The notes beneath the pieces were generated by a model that saw nothing but the letters and a program-made list of their open reading frames with translations, did not search any database and was not told where the DNA came from. A stretch of DNA of 64,000 nt. Source: Phyto melanocephala (lineage: Eukaryota > Arthropoda > Insecta > Diptera > Rhinophoridae). The stretch is taken from NCBI GenBank assembly GCA_941918925.1, contig OW799234.1, positions 122,411,395 to 122,475,394 of the forward strand, read 5' to 3'. Shown piece after piece: positions 1-10,288 of this stretch; within the stretch, counting starts at the first letter, position 1, and each line of letters opens with the position of its first letter. The position numbers and the translations under genes are program-made.

Positions 1-815
1 GAAAATACAAAAAGTACCATAAAAATTCAAAGAAGTATCTTCTTGGTCGCCCATAACATTTTTAGTCTCACCTTGTATCAATAGTCACTAATTTAAAAAT
101 TCTAGCTTCGAAAACGTAAAAAATACAAAAAAGTACCATAAAAATTTAAAAAAGTACCGTTTTGGTCGCCTGTAACATTTTTAGTGTCACCTCGTATCAG
201 TAGTAACTAATTTCGAAATTCTAAATGCGTAAACGTTGAAAATACAAAAAGTACCATAAGAATTCAAAAAGTACCTTCTTGGTCGCCCATAACATTTTCA
301 GTCACACCTTGTATCAATAGTCACTAATTTCAAAATTCTAGCTTCGAAAACGTAGAAGATACACAAAAGTACCTTTTTGGTCGCCCATAACATTTCTGGT
401 CTCATCTGGAATCAATAGTCCTTGATTGTACAATCCAATCTTCATAAACGTGGAATATACAAAAAGTACCATAAAAATCAAAAAAGTACTTTTTGATCGC
501 CCATAATATTCTCAGTCTCACCTTGTATCAATAGTCACTAATTTCAAAATTCTAGCTTAGCAAACGTTAAAAATACCAAAGGTACCATAAAAATTCAAAA
601 AAGTACCTTTTGGTCACCAACAACATTTTTAGTTTCACCTGTAATCAATAGTCCTTGATTTGTACAATCCTACCTTCAAAAACGTAAAAAATACCAAAAG
701 TACCATAAAAATTCAAAAAAGTACCTTCTTTGGCACCCATAACATTTTTAGTTTCATCTAGAATCAGAAGTCCTTTATTGTACAATTCTACCTTCAAAAA
801 CGTAAAAAATACAAA
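1..815. repeat. Minisatellite, ~117-bp unit, about seven copies
   Basis: Head-to-tail units open with a variant of AAAATACAAAAAGTACCAT and continue through 'TTGGTCGCCCATAACATTTT' and 'CAATAGTCACTAATTTC'. Unit starts fall near 1, 118, 238, 355, 451, 569, 687 and 805, so the period is about 117 bp with one shorter unit. Units differ by a few substitutions and small indels. The array runs off the left edge, so its true size is unknown, and it stops where a DINE-like element begins. No coding potential is seen. Confidence 0.9.
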
Positions 816-822
816 AATAAAT

Positions 823-1540
823 GCAACAGTGCTATATTCGGCCGTGCCAAATCTTATATACCCTTCACAACGTGTAGTCATGCAATAACAATTGTTTGTA
901 TCACCATTCATCTCATATCATATACATATGCATGTATATACTGGTTAAAATAAATGTGGCATCGAATCCCAGCTGAGCCAAAAAATTTTATTTTATTTAA
1001 CATATTATTTATATTTTATTTAATATATTATTTATATATTTTTTTTTAATTTTTTTAAAAAATTTGTTTAAAAAAATTTTTAAAAAAATTTTTTTTAAAT
1101 TATTTTAAATTTTTTTTTTGTAATTTTTTTTTTTTTATTTTTAATATTTTTTCTTTTTGTAATTTTTTCTTTTTTGTATGGTTTTTACATATATTTATGT
1201 ATGTATGTTGTTGTTGTAATTGTGTAAAAAACGAGGTGGTCGTGGTTTTTTGCTCATATCTCAGAAAGTTATTGGGCGATTGTGCTGAATTTCAATAGCA
1301 ATTCATTCCTGAATATTTCCAAGAGATTGATACCATATAGAGATCTGAGGAACATATAGTTGCTTCTAAAAGTTGATTTCAACCAACACACGGACAGACG
1401 GTCAGGGCTTAATCGACTCCTCTATTCATAAGCTTTCAGAAAATATATACTTTATGGGGTCGGAAATGAAAATTGTAGAAATTACAAACGGAATGACAAA
1501 GCTATATATACCCTTGTGCACCACAGGTGAAGGGTATAAA
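823..1540 (-). mobile_element. DINE-1/Helentron-associated-like element, copy 1
   Basis: The element reads on the minus strand. Its 3' end lies at the left, with the hairpin ATTCGGCCGTGCC..AAT near 837 and then TATACCCTTCACAACG. Its 5' end lies at the right, GTGCACCACAGGTGAAGGGTATA. Between them are the family hallmarks: a long A/T homopolymer tract, (GTAT)n, GTTGTTGTTGTAAT, an ACGGACAGACGG run, and a block like the Drosophila DINE-1 'TTTCCGACCCTATAAAGTATATA' reversed. It is non-coding and about 720 bp long. The assignment rests on remembered DINE-1 sequence features. Confidence 0.8.
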
Positions 1541-1668
1541 AACAATCTCATTAATATGAAATACGTACATACATACATATATAAAAACATCCCATTGCAA
1601 AATTATAAATAGAGTTTACGTATGTATGTTTCAAAAAAAAAAATACAAAATAATATTAAAAACAAAAA
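1541..1668 (-). mobile_element. DINE-like element fragment
   Basis: This short piece carries ATGAAATACGTACATACATA, ACATCCCATT and a poly-A tract, which match the middle of other DINE-like copies (for example 1768-1870). Both terminal hairpins are missing. It is probably a remnant left by insertion or recombination between neighbouring copies. Confidence 0.6.
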
Positions 1669-2521
1669 CAACAAGTAAGAGCGCTATATTCGGCCGTGCC
1701 GAATCTTATATACCCTTCACAACGTGTAGTCATGCAATAACAGTAGTTTGTATCACCATTCATCTCATATGAAATACGTACATACATATAAAAAATATAC
1801 ATATATAAAAAACATCCCATTGTAAAATTATAAATTTACGTATGTATGTTAAAAAAAAATAAAAAAAAAATTTAAAAAAAAAATTTAAAAAAAAATTAAA
1901 AAAAAAAAATTTAAAAAAAAAAATTTTAAAAAAATAATTAAAATATATATAATTAATATAAAACAAAAAAAAAATAAAAAAAAAAATTAAAAAAAAAATA
2001 ATAAAAATATAAATAATATATTAAATAAAAAATAAAAAAAAAATAAAAAAAAAATTAAAAAAAAAATTTTAAAAAAAATTTTTTATATATAAAAAAATTT
2101 TTTTTTGGCTCAGCTGGGATTCGATCCCACGTTTACTTTAGCCAATATACAAGTTTGTATGTATGTATGTATGTTGTTGTTGTAATGTTGTTTTTGTGAA
2201 AAAAAATCGAGGTGGTCGTGGGTTTTTGCTCATATCTCAGTTGTTTATGTACCGATGTTTCTGATTTTCAATAGCGATATACTCCCGAATATTTCTGATA
2301 TTTTAATACCTCACCCGGGTCCAAGTGATGTCGGGGGGCTTCAAAAAGTTGATTTCAACATACACACGGACAGACGGACAGACTGACAGAGCTTAATCGA
2401 CTTCCCTATTCATAAGCTTTCAGAAAATATATACTTTATGGGGTCGGAAATGAAAATTGTAGAAATTTCACACGGAATGACAAACCTATATATACCCTTT
2501 TTCACTGTGTGAAGGGTATAA
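1669..2521 (-). mobile_element. DINE-1/Helentron-associated-like element, copy 2
   Basis: A complete-looking copy runs from ACAAGTAAGAGCGCTATATTCGG (3' end, hairpin ATTCGGCCGTGCCGAAT) to TTTCACTGTGTGAAGGGTATA (5' end). It contains about 250 bp of poly-A/poly-T tracts and the GGCTCAGCTGGGATTCGAT motif. This variant has TTTTCACTGTGTGAAGGG rather than GTGCACCACAGGTGAAGGG at the 5' end, so at least two subfamilies are present. Confidence 0.8.
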
Positions 2522-2526
2522 TAATA

Positions 2527-3322
2527 ACAAGTAACAGTGCTATATTCGGCCGTGCCGAATCTTATATACCCTTCACAACGTGTAGTCATGCAATAACAAT
2601 TGTTTGTATCACCATTCATCTCATATAAAATACGTGCATACGTACACGTTAGAATAAATGTGGCATCGAATCCCAGCTGAGCCAAAAAAATTTTATTTTA
2701 TTTAATATATTATTTATATTTTATTATTTTTTTTTATATTTTTTTTAAATTTTTTTAAAAAATTTTTTTAGAAAAATTTTTAAAAAATTTTTTTGAAATT
2801 TTTTTTTTAATTTTTTTTGTAGTTTTTTTATTATTTTTTTTCTTATTTTTAATATTTTTTTTTTGTAATTTTTATTGTTTGGTATGTTTTTTACATGTAT
2901 GTATGTATGTATGTTGTTGTTGTAATTGTGAAAAAAAACGAGGTGGTCGTGGTTTTTTGTATGGTTTTTACATATATTTATGTATGTATGTTGTTGTTGT
3001 AATTGTGTAAAAAACGAGGTGGTCGTGGTTTTTTGCTCATATCTCAGAAAGTTATTGGGCGATTGTGCTGAATTTCAATAGCAATTCATTCCTGAATATT
3101 TCCAAGAGATTGATACCATATAGAGATCTGAGGAACATATAGTTGCTTCTAAAAGTTGATTTCAACCAACACACGGACAGACGGTCAGGGCTTAATCGAC
3201 TCCTCTATTCATAAGCTTTCAGAAAATATATACTTTATGGGGTCGGAAATGAAAATTGTAGAAATTACAAACGGAATGACAAAGCTATATATACCCTTGT
3301 GCACCACAGGTGAAGGGTATAA
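2527..3322 (-). mobile_element. DINE-like element, copy 3, chimeric
   Basis: The 3' hairpin end is at 2530-2575 and the 5' end GTGCACCACAGGTGAAGGGTAT is at 3299-3320. The internal 'AACGAGGTGGTCGTGG' block occurs twice (about 2937 and 3015). The second block through the 5' end (2953-3320) matches 1170-1537 of copy 1 base for base as far as I can read. This points to recombination or conversion between adjacent copies. Confidence 0.8.
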
Positions 3323-3788
3323 AAAAAATTACAAAAAATAAAATAAAAAAAATAATAAAAATATAAATAATATATGTATGTATAATTAAAAAAAAAAATA
3401 AAAAAAAATATTTGTTTGGCTCAGCTGGGATTACTTTAACCAGTATATATGTATGTTGTTGTTGTAATTGTGAAAAAAACGAGTTGGTCGTGGCTTTTTG
3501 CTCATGTCTCAAAAAGTTATGGGGCGATTGTACTGAATTTCAATAGCGATTCATTCCCGGATATTTCCAAAAGATTGATACCATACACAGATCTAAGGAA
3601 CATATAGTTGCTTCTAAAGGTTGATTTCAACCAAAACACGGGTAGACGGCCAGGGCTTAATCGATTTCTCTATTCATAAGCTTTCAGAAAATATATGCTT
3701 TATGGGGTCGGAAATGAAAATTGTAGAAATTACAAACGGAATGACAAAGCTATATATACCCTTGTGCACCACAGGTGAAAGGTATAAA
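3323..3788 (-). mobile_element. DINE-like element, 5' part only
   Basis: It starts in the A-rich core (AAAATATAAATAATATAT), continues through TTGGCTCAGCTGGGATTACTTTAACC and ends at the 5' terminus CACCACAGGTGAAAGGTATA. The 3' hairpin half is absent. Reading frames through it are fortuitous. Confidence 0.7.
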
Positions 3789-3795
3789 AGAATAA

Positions 3796-4690
3796 AACAA
3801 ATAAGAGTGCTATATTCGGCCGTGCCGAATCTGATAATACCCTTCACCATCATGTACATAGGTATAGGCCCACATCGTATCTTATCCTATTTTTCATGTT
3901 ATACGTCATTTTTCTTCATTATTTTCGACGCCATCCTTTATTTTGAATTTTTACGTTTTTTGTTGTTCCGCCATTTTGTTTTAGACGCCATATTGGATTT
4001 AAATTTTTTTTTAATAATTTGCTATATTCTACTGTTTAAGCCCTTTTATATTGATGCTAATATTGAGGGGGTTCAAGAAGTTCCATTTTAAAATACCAGA
4101 TTTGACTCATATATAAATTTATTGTCCGCCATTTTGTTGTGGCGGCCAACATGAATTTTAGTTTTTTATAATGCTTATATTGCACTAATTAAGTCCTTTC
4201 AGACGATACCAATATTGACTCTCTCGGTTGTCTAGAAGCTGAAAAAAATTGATTTTAGTTTGTACATTTTTGGAATATATATTTTAAAAAAAATTTTTAC
4301 CTATAACTTTACCGATTAGAGCACGCTTTTTACAAAATTTTTCACGAATATCTCTAGAGGCATATTATATTTACAAATAGTAGCAAAGGTATCTGTAAAT
4401 TATATTACTATGACTGAAAAATTTCAATTTTGGTAGTTAAATAATAGAGAAAAACAAAGGCAGTCGTGTTTGTTCGCTCATATCTCAGAAAGTTATTGAG
4501 CGATTGTGTTGAATTCTAATAGCGATTCATTCCCGGATATTTCCAAAAGATTGATACCCTACACAGGTCTGAGGAACATGTAGTTGCATAAGCTTTCAGA
4601 AAATATATACTTTATGTGATCGGAAATGAAAATTGTAGAAATTACAAACGGAATGCCAAACCTTTTTCACTTTTGTTGTGGAGGGTATAA
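3796..4690 (-). mobile_element. DINE-like element, divergent subfamily with a GACGCCAT body
   Basis: The ends are typical: AGAGTGCTATATTCGGCCGTGCCGAAT at the left and GGAGGGTATAA at the right. The body lacks the homopolymer core and holds GACGCCATCCTTTATTTTGAAT, CGCCATTTTGT repeats and ATATCTCTAGAGGCATATTATAT. The same body occurs at 37829-38344 (partial), 56459-56780 (partial) and 57643-58604, so this is a distinct subfamily. The 156-codon frame inside it is not treated as a gene. Confidence 0.7.
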
Positions 4691-4794
4691 AAAAGCAGTC
4701 GATTGCAAAATTTTTGTTCTAATAGTAACAAAAATTTCTATGCTTAGAAAAAGCATCGACATTTACTCCAAGATACTTAATTTAAATCAAATTT

Positions 4795-5956
4795 ACCCAG
4801 CAAAAAAATCTATGACCAAAAAGTGAATTTGCAGGGGTTCAACTGATGGCGAAGTGATTAAATTTAGATGAAAACACTAATGATTTTAACATTAGCGTGT
4901 CATTGGAGATCATGTGTTTACATGCATATATAAATGAACTGCACTCCATTCTAATAAGTGCATGGAACTTATGCATATTTGGTGAAAAGCATCGGATATT
5001 TCATGAGTTGAATTTGTTTGTTTACATAAATTGTTTAAGATATTTTGCATGATGTTGCATTCATTTTTAAGCACATTATTTATGACAAATTATTTTGCAG
5101 TTAAAAAGTCCTTTAGAATTAATGCTTTTAAACAATAGATTTAGAAGTTTTTAAAATGTAATTCGCTTTGTACTACTTCCAATTTTTTTATACCCTTCAC
5201 ACAGTGAAAAAGGGTATATATAGGTTTGTCATTCCGTGTGAAATTTCTACAATTTTCATTTCCGACCCCATAAAGTATATATTTTCTGAAAGCTTATGAA
5301 TAGGGGAGTCGATTAAGCTCTGTCAGTCTGTCCGTCTGTCCGTCTGACCGTCTGTCCGTGTGTATGTTGAAATCAACTTTTTGAAGCCCCCCGACATAGG
5401 TTGGACCCGGGTAAGGTATTAAAATATCAGAAATATTCGGGAGTAGATCGGTATTGAAAATCAGAAACATCGGTACATAAACAACTTAGATATGAGCAAA
5501 AACCCACGACCATACATACATACAAACGTGTATACTGGTTAGAGAAAACGTGGCATCGAATCCCAACTGAGCCAAAAAAAAATTTTTTTTAATTTTTTAA
5601 AAAATTTTTTTTTAATTTTTTTTTTATTTTTTTTTTTATTTTTTATTTAATATATTATTTATATTTTTATTATTATTTTTTTTTTATTACATTTTTTTTT
5701 TTTTAATTTTTTTTTTTTTTTGTTTTATATATGTATATTATATATATAATAATTTTTTTTTTGAATTTTTTTTTAAATTTTTTGTTAAAATTTTTTTTTA
5801 AATTTTTTTTTTCGTTTTTTTAACATACATACGTGTACGTATTTCATTCGGGATGAATGGTGATACAAGCATTTGTTATTGCATGACTACACGTTGTGAA
5901 GGGTATATAAGATTCGGCATGGCCGAATATAGCACTCTTACTTGTTTTTGCTGGTA
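4795..5956. mobile_element. Short inverted-terminal element, ~370 bp, split by a DINE-like copy
   Basis: The body after the left end (GGTTCAACTG..., AACATTAGCGTGTCATTGGAGATCATG) recurs at 28622-28995. Termini are ACCCAGCAAAAA at 4795 and TTTTTGCTGGT at 5946-5956, an inverted pair. The second copy ends the same way (TTTTTTTGCTGGGTAG). A DINE-like element at 5190-5946 sits inside it and splits the right-hand terminus. Non-coding; class not determined. Confidence 0.65.
5190..5946 (+). mobile_element. DINE-1/Helentron-associated-like element, full length, plus strand
   Basis: This is the clearest reference copy in the window. It begins TTTATACCCTTCACACAGTG with an imperfect 5' stem (GTGAAAAAGGGTATA), then has the CCGACCCCATAAAGTATATA block, CTGTCCGTCTGTCCGTCTGA runs, an AT-homopolymer core, GTGAAGGGTATATAAG, the 3' hairpin ATTCGGCATGGCCGAAT, and an end in GCACTCTTACTTG. 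Flanks are T-rich and no target duplication is seen, as expected for Helentron-type insertion between T residues (family knowledge). Confidence 0.85.
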
Positions 5957-6752
5957 AAGACATTAGTAGAGTGTATTTTTATTTTACACTAACAAAGTAT
6001 ACACAAATAAATAAAATGCAATTGTGCAAATTTGCAATGGCAAATACACAAGACGAAAAATTGATGAATGAAAAATTGTGTTTCATTGAAAATTTTGGCT
6101 ATTTTTCATGATTCTTTCAGAAAATGATGAGGTTTCATCAGGGTTATTTTAGAAAATTCTAACCATTTTGTGATATGTACATACATATGTATTCCTAAAT
6201 TTTTTTTTTTGTATTTTCCTTAAAAATTTATTGATAGATCAAAGTAATTTATGTCTGACAAATACGTACATAATTCTGGTTTCGGTTAAAAATTATGTAG
6301 ATATGTTGTAGAAAATTATTTTTAAAATTTAAAAGATTGACAAAACGGCATTCGAATATAGTAAAACCTAATTTATAGGATTACGAATTTGTGAGCATCT
6401 ACTGTAATAGAAAAATAATAGAAGCTTGTATGACTATGAACTTCTGCATCATTAAAACAAACACAAAACTTAGATCAATGTATAAACTGGTTAATAAATT
6501 TATATGTACATAAATCATAAATAGTTTACTAGTAAACAAAATAAAATTACAAAACAAAGGAAATATTCAACCCATTTCGTTTAAGCATGACAATTAATGA
6601 GGGAGAAAAATTCATATTAACAGTTGTATAATAAACATAATCAAACAAAAACATAAATATAATAATATAATTGTACTATTATTTGAAAGCTTTAATATAA
6701 AACAAGAGTAATAACTAAATCAATTAAGTCTAAGTACAGATATACTTATTAT
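5957..6752. other. AT-rich non-coding spacer
   Basis: No coding frame, RNA gene or clear repeat was recognised. The stretch is A/T-rich with short TACATA runs. Confidence 0.5.
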
Positions 6753-7027
6753 ATTTACATATCGATGCCTTACTTCCTCAACCTCGTAACTTAAAAAATA
6801 CGGTTTTGACTTTTTCATATCAAACGATTGTTTTATGCTTAAACTACAAAAAGATTAGTATATTATTACTACTAATATACATAAATACAATCAATTCCTT
6901 AATAATTGCATTTAAACTTTTAACCAAACACCAAAGTATAAAAAGATGAAACGTTTTTCTTTTCTCTCCTGAAAAATTTTATTTATTAAGATACGAGGTT
7001 GAGGAAGTAAGGCATCGATATGTAAAT
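6753..7027. mobile_element. Foldback/MITE-like element with ~40-bp inverted arms
   Basis: The left arm reads ATTTACATATCGATGCCTTACTTCC... (6753-6794) and the right arm is its reverse complement, ...GGAAGTAAGGCATCGATATGTAAAT (6986-7027). The arms match nearly perfectly and the ~190-bp spacer is non-coding. No clear target duplication is visible beyond T/A-rich flanks. The superfamily is unknown. Confidence 0.75.
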
Positions 7028-7035
7028 AAATAAAT

Positions 7036-8104
7036 CTATATTTTTATATGTACAAAATAGGATGTATGTATGTAACGTATGGACTCCAAAATGGCTGAAC
7101 CAATTTTAATTTTTAAGGGAATCTTCAGAATATTTAGGCGGGTCTGATTTTCGGTTTTGCGGGCGGAGGGGCGTGTCAAAATCAAATTTTCATATTGCAC
7201 CACCAATGACATATACATATATTTATTTTGTTTGCTTTTTTTAATTTTATTTCTTTTTAAAGCCATTGTCATGTTTTTTAAAACGAGATATCAAACTCGG
7301 TTATGTAGTTCCGAAGATATTTAAAAAAAAACCTATGTTAATAATGTTCCAATTTTATGTTTCCAAATTTTAAAACTTTTGAAAAGTTGCATTCAAAAAT
7401 CCGAGTTTTCGGTTTATTTACAAAAAATATTTACAGCTCAATGAGCAAATTCAAATGCCCGCCAAATTAATCAAATACAAATCGATCGACACAGTAATGG
7501 ATAAAGAACAAGCCGTCAATTATCCCACTGAATTTTTGAATTCATTGCAACCACCCGAAATGCCACCGCATGTACTAAAATTAAATGTTGGATCACCGGT
7601 AATTCTTATTCGCAACTTAAATGCAATGGAAATTTAATCGAGGCAAGAATCATCTGTGGCAAATTCAAAGAACAGAAGACGTACTTATTCCACGAATCCA
7701 GATAATTTCCAACGATTTACTATTCCAATTCAAGCGGCTCCAATTCCCTTTGCGTCTTGCCTTTGCGATTACCATCAACAAAACACAAAGCCAATCAATC
7801 ATTGACTATTGATGGCTTAATTCTTGAAAATTCATGTTTTTCTTAAGGCCAGTTGTATGTGGCTTGCTCTCGAGTTGGCACGCCAAAAAATTTATACGTT
7901 TTTACACCAAATAAAGAAACAAAAAACTTTGTCCTTCCGCTGGCGTTAAGATGAAGTAATAAATAAATATAATTTAATTTATGATAGGTATTCCATGGAT
8001 TTTTATTTAAAGGCCGTAAATTTCGTTAAAAGCCCAATTTAAATCGTGTGGTAATACAACACTAATGTTTGCTTAGGGCCAGCAACACGGACCGGGTCGG
8101 CTAG
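7036..8104 (+). mobile_element. Helitron remnant (3' part with helicase fragment)
   Basis: The stretch contains the C-terminal part of a Pif1-type helicase (separate entry) and ends with GGGCCAGCAACACGGACCGGGTCGG-CTAG at 8101-8104 followed by T. A GC-rich small hairpin just before CTAG-T is the classic Helitron 3' terminus. Sequence upstream of the helicase (7036-7440) is non-coding and probably belongs to the element, but the left boundary was not found. Confidence 0.6.
7441..7965 (+). pseudogene. Helitron Rep/helicase, C-terminal helicase fragment (frameshifted)
   Basis: The first frame translates as LNEQIQMPAKLIKYKSIDTV...NYPTEFLNSLQPP..LKVGSP-type sequence ending VILIRNLN. The next frame gives LIPRIQIISNDLLFQFKRLQ and FPLRLAFAITINKTQSQSI. 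A third frame gives LILENSCFS..GQLYVACSRVGTP. These are the conserved C-terminal motifs of Pif1-like helicases in insect Helitrons, including the terminal QLYVACSR motif. At least two frameshifts and stops separate them, and the Rep nuclease and N-terminal helicase motifs are missing. It is non-functional. It lies just upstream of a Helitron-type 3' end. Confidence 0.85.
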
Positions 8105-8130
8105 TAAATAAATAAATATGTATATTATTA

Positions 8131-8445
8131 ACCCGCGACTTTGTCTGCGTAGTTATCGGCGTAAAAGGTAGCCTCTTTATGTAATTATTCAGGTTGTTAT
8201 CTGTGCGGCAAGTTTTATTTAAATCCGTTTAGTCATTTTCGCGTTATTGACGTGTAAACCTTTGAACAACCAACTAACTAAATACAAAATTTATTTTGGC
8301 GAATCCGCTTTAATACTGTGATAAAGAATAGCCTATGTGTTAATCTAGATTGTTGTCTATCTATGTGCCAAATTTTATTTAGTTCCGTTTGACCGTTACT
8401 GCCTGATTGAGTAACAAATATTCTCATTTATTATATTAGTAGGAT
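8131..8445 (+). mobile_element. RTE-like non-LTR retrotransposon 3' tail
   Basis: It begins CCCGCGACTTTGTCTGCGTAG, continues GGTAGCC..GTTATCTGTGCGG and TTCCGTTTGACCGTTACTGC, and ends TTATATTAGTAGGAT. This sequence type, ending in ATTAGTAGGAT, is common at the 3' ends of RTE-like elements and their SINEs in insects (from memory). Other copies here are at 49453-49737 (longer match) and 19208-19262 (5' part only). Non-coding. Confidence 0.65.
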
Positions 8446-8462
8446 TTAAAATGGCTTTAAGA

Positions 8463-9001
8463 TATGTTTTGTGAATATTTATTTTATTTCATAAGACAAT
8501 TCTATTTTTTCTCCAAGTTAACGGTTTTAAGTTGTTCCTTACTCGATATGCTGTTTTGCCAAATCTTTCTTTCGGGTAACTATGCTGATTTATTTGTTTG
8601 GGGGCATTATCAAGAAGACATTTTTTCACTATTCCAGAGGTGTGTTTTGGGTCGTTATCCTGCTGAAAGTAGTACAAACGTCCCAACCTTTTTCTACACT
8701 TTGTTTCAAGTTTTCTTTTAATACATTTAAATACACATACGTTTATCCATCCATCGTCCTTTCAATAAAAACTAGGTTACCCACACCAGAAGAAGCCATA
8801 CATCCTCACAGCATCACATTATCTCCCCCATGCTTTATGGTTTGGGGTCAAATGCTTCGGATCCATTTAGGTATTTGTTTTCTCCTTACCATTTTTCTTT
8901 CATCTGAATCAAAAACATTGAATATACTTTCATCACTAAAAATTACCGGATTCCAAAACGAAAAATCTTTATCAATATTTTCAATGACGTAATCTAATCT
9001 C
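8463..9001 (-). pseudogene. Tc1-family transposase remnant
   Basis: Minus-strand frames give RLDYVIENIDKDFSFWNPV, then IFSDESIFNVFDSDERKMVR (first catalytic Asp), then, after a stop, HGGDNVMLxGCMASSGVGN, and finally YYFQQDNDPKHTSGIVKKCL with the second catalytic Asp. The third motif region is scrambled. Several stops and frame changes make it a dead copy. The N-terminal DNA-binding part is missing; a DINE-like copy begins at 9003, immediately upstream on the coding strand. Confidence 0.85.
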
Positions 9002-9002
9002 T

Positions 9003-10288
9003 TTTTATACCCTTCACACAGAGAACAAGTAACAGTGCTATATTCGGCCGTGCCGAATCTTATATACCCTTCACAACGTGTAATCATGCAATGACAATTG
9101 TTTGTATCACCATTCATCCCATATAAAATACGTGCATACGTACACGTTAGAATAAATGTGGCATCGAATCCCAGCTGAGCCAAAAAAATTTTATTTTATT
9201 TTATTTAATATATTATTTATATTTTATTATTTTTTTTTATATTTTTTTTTTAATTTTTTTTTAAATTTTTTAAAAAATTTTTTTTTTTAGTTTTTTTTTA
9301 TTATTTTTTTCTTATTTTTAATATTTTTTTTTTGTAATTTTTTTTGTTTGGTATGTTTTTTACATTATGTATGTATGTATGTATGTATGTTGTTGTTGTA
9401 ATTGTGAAAAAAACGAGGTGGTCGTGGTTTTTTGCTCATATCTCAGAAAGTTATGGGGCGATTGTGCTGAATTTCAATAGCGATTCATTCCTGGATATTT
9501 CCAAGAGATTGATACCATATACAGATCTGAGGAACATATAGTTGCTTCTAAAAGTTGATTTCAACCAACACACGGACAGACGGATAGACGGACAGACGGT
9601 CAGGGCTTAATCGACTCCTCTATTCATAAGCTTTCAGAAAATATATACTTTATGGGGTCGGAAATGAAAATTGTAGACATTACAAACAGAATGACAAAGC
9701 TATATATACCCTTGTGCACCACAGGTGAAGGGTATAAAAAGGGTATATATAGGTTGGTCATTCCGTGTGAAATTTCTACAATTTTCATTTCCGACCCCAT
9801 AAAGTATATATTTTCTGAAAGCTTATGAGTAGGGGAGTCGATTAAGCTCTGTCAGTCTGTCCGTCGGTCCGTGTGTATGTTGAAATCAACTTTTTGAAGC
9901 CCCCTGATATCACATGGACCCGGGTGAGATATTAAAATATCAGAAATATTCGGGAGTAGAAAACATCAGAATCAGAAACATCGGTTCATAAACAACTGAG
10001 ATATGAGCAAAAACCCACGACCACCTCGATTTTTTTCACAAAAACAACATTACAACAACAACATACATACATACAAACGTGTATACTGGTTAGAGAAAAC
10101 GTGGCATCGAATCCCAGCTGAGCCCAAAAAAATTTTTTTTTTATTTTAAAAATTTTTTTTTTATTTTTTATTTAATATATTATTTATATTTTTATTATTT
10201 TTCTTTAATTTTTATTTTTTTTTATATTTTTTTTTATTATTTTTTTTGTTTTATATTTATTATATATATTTTAATTGGCGCATTAAAA
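9003..10288 (+). mobile_element. DINE-like element (plus) split by a nested copy
   Basis: The 5' start TTTTTATACCCTTCACACAG lies at 9003-9021. The expected continuation AAAAAGGGTATATATAGG resumes at 9738 and runs through the GACCCCATAAAGTATATA block and the AT core to about 10288. The 3' hairpin is missing, with the next copy starting at 10289. The split shows that the element at 9022-9737 inserted later. Confidence 0.75.
9022..9737 (-). mobile_element. DINE-like element nested in another DINE-like element
   Basis: A complete minus-oriented copy runs from ACAAGTAACAGTGCTATATTCGG to GTGCACCACAGGTGAAGGGTATA. It separates the first 19 bp of the surrounding plus-oriented copy from the rest. Its 5' variant (CACCACAGG) differs from the host copy's CACACAG variant. 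Confidence 0.8.

Noticed and set aside
1..815. CRISPR-like array
   Set aside because: Units are ~117 bp with no alternating unique spacers, and the genome is eukaryotic; it is a minisatellite.
1760..1966. Phe/Ile-rich open frame in a poly-A/T tract
   Set aside because: It is a homopolymer translation of the DINE-like core, not a gene.
3621..4091. 156-codon frame across a DINE-like junction
   Set aside because: It spans two repeat copies and reads repeat sequence seen elsewhere in other frames; no protein-like conservation.
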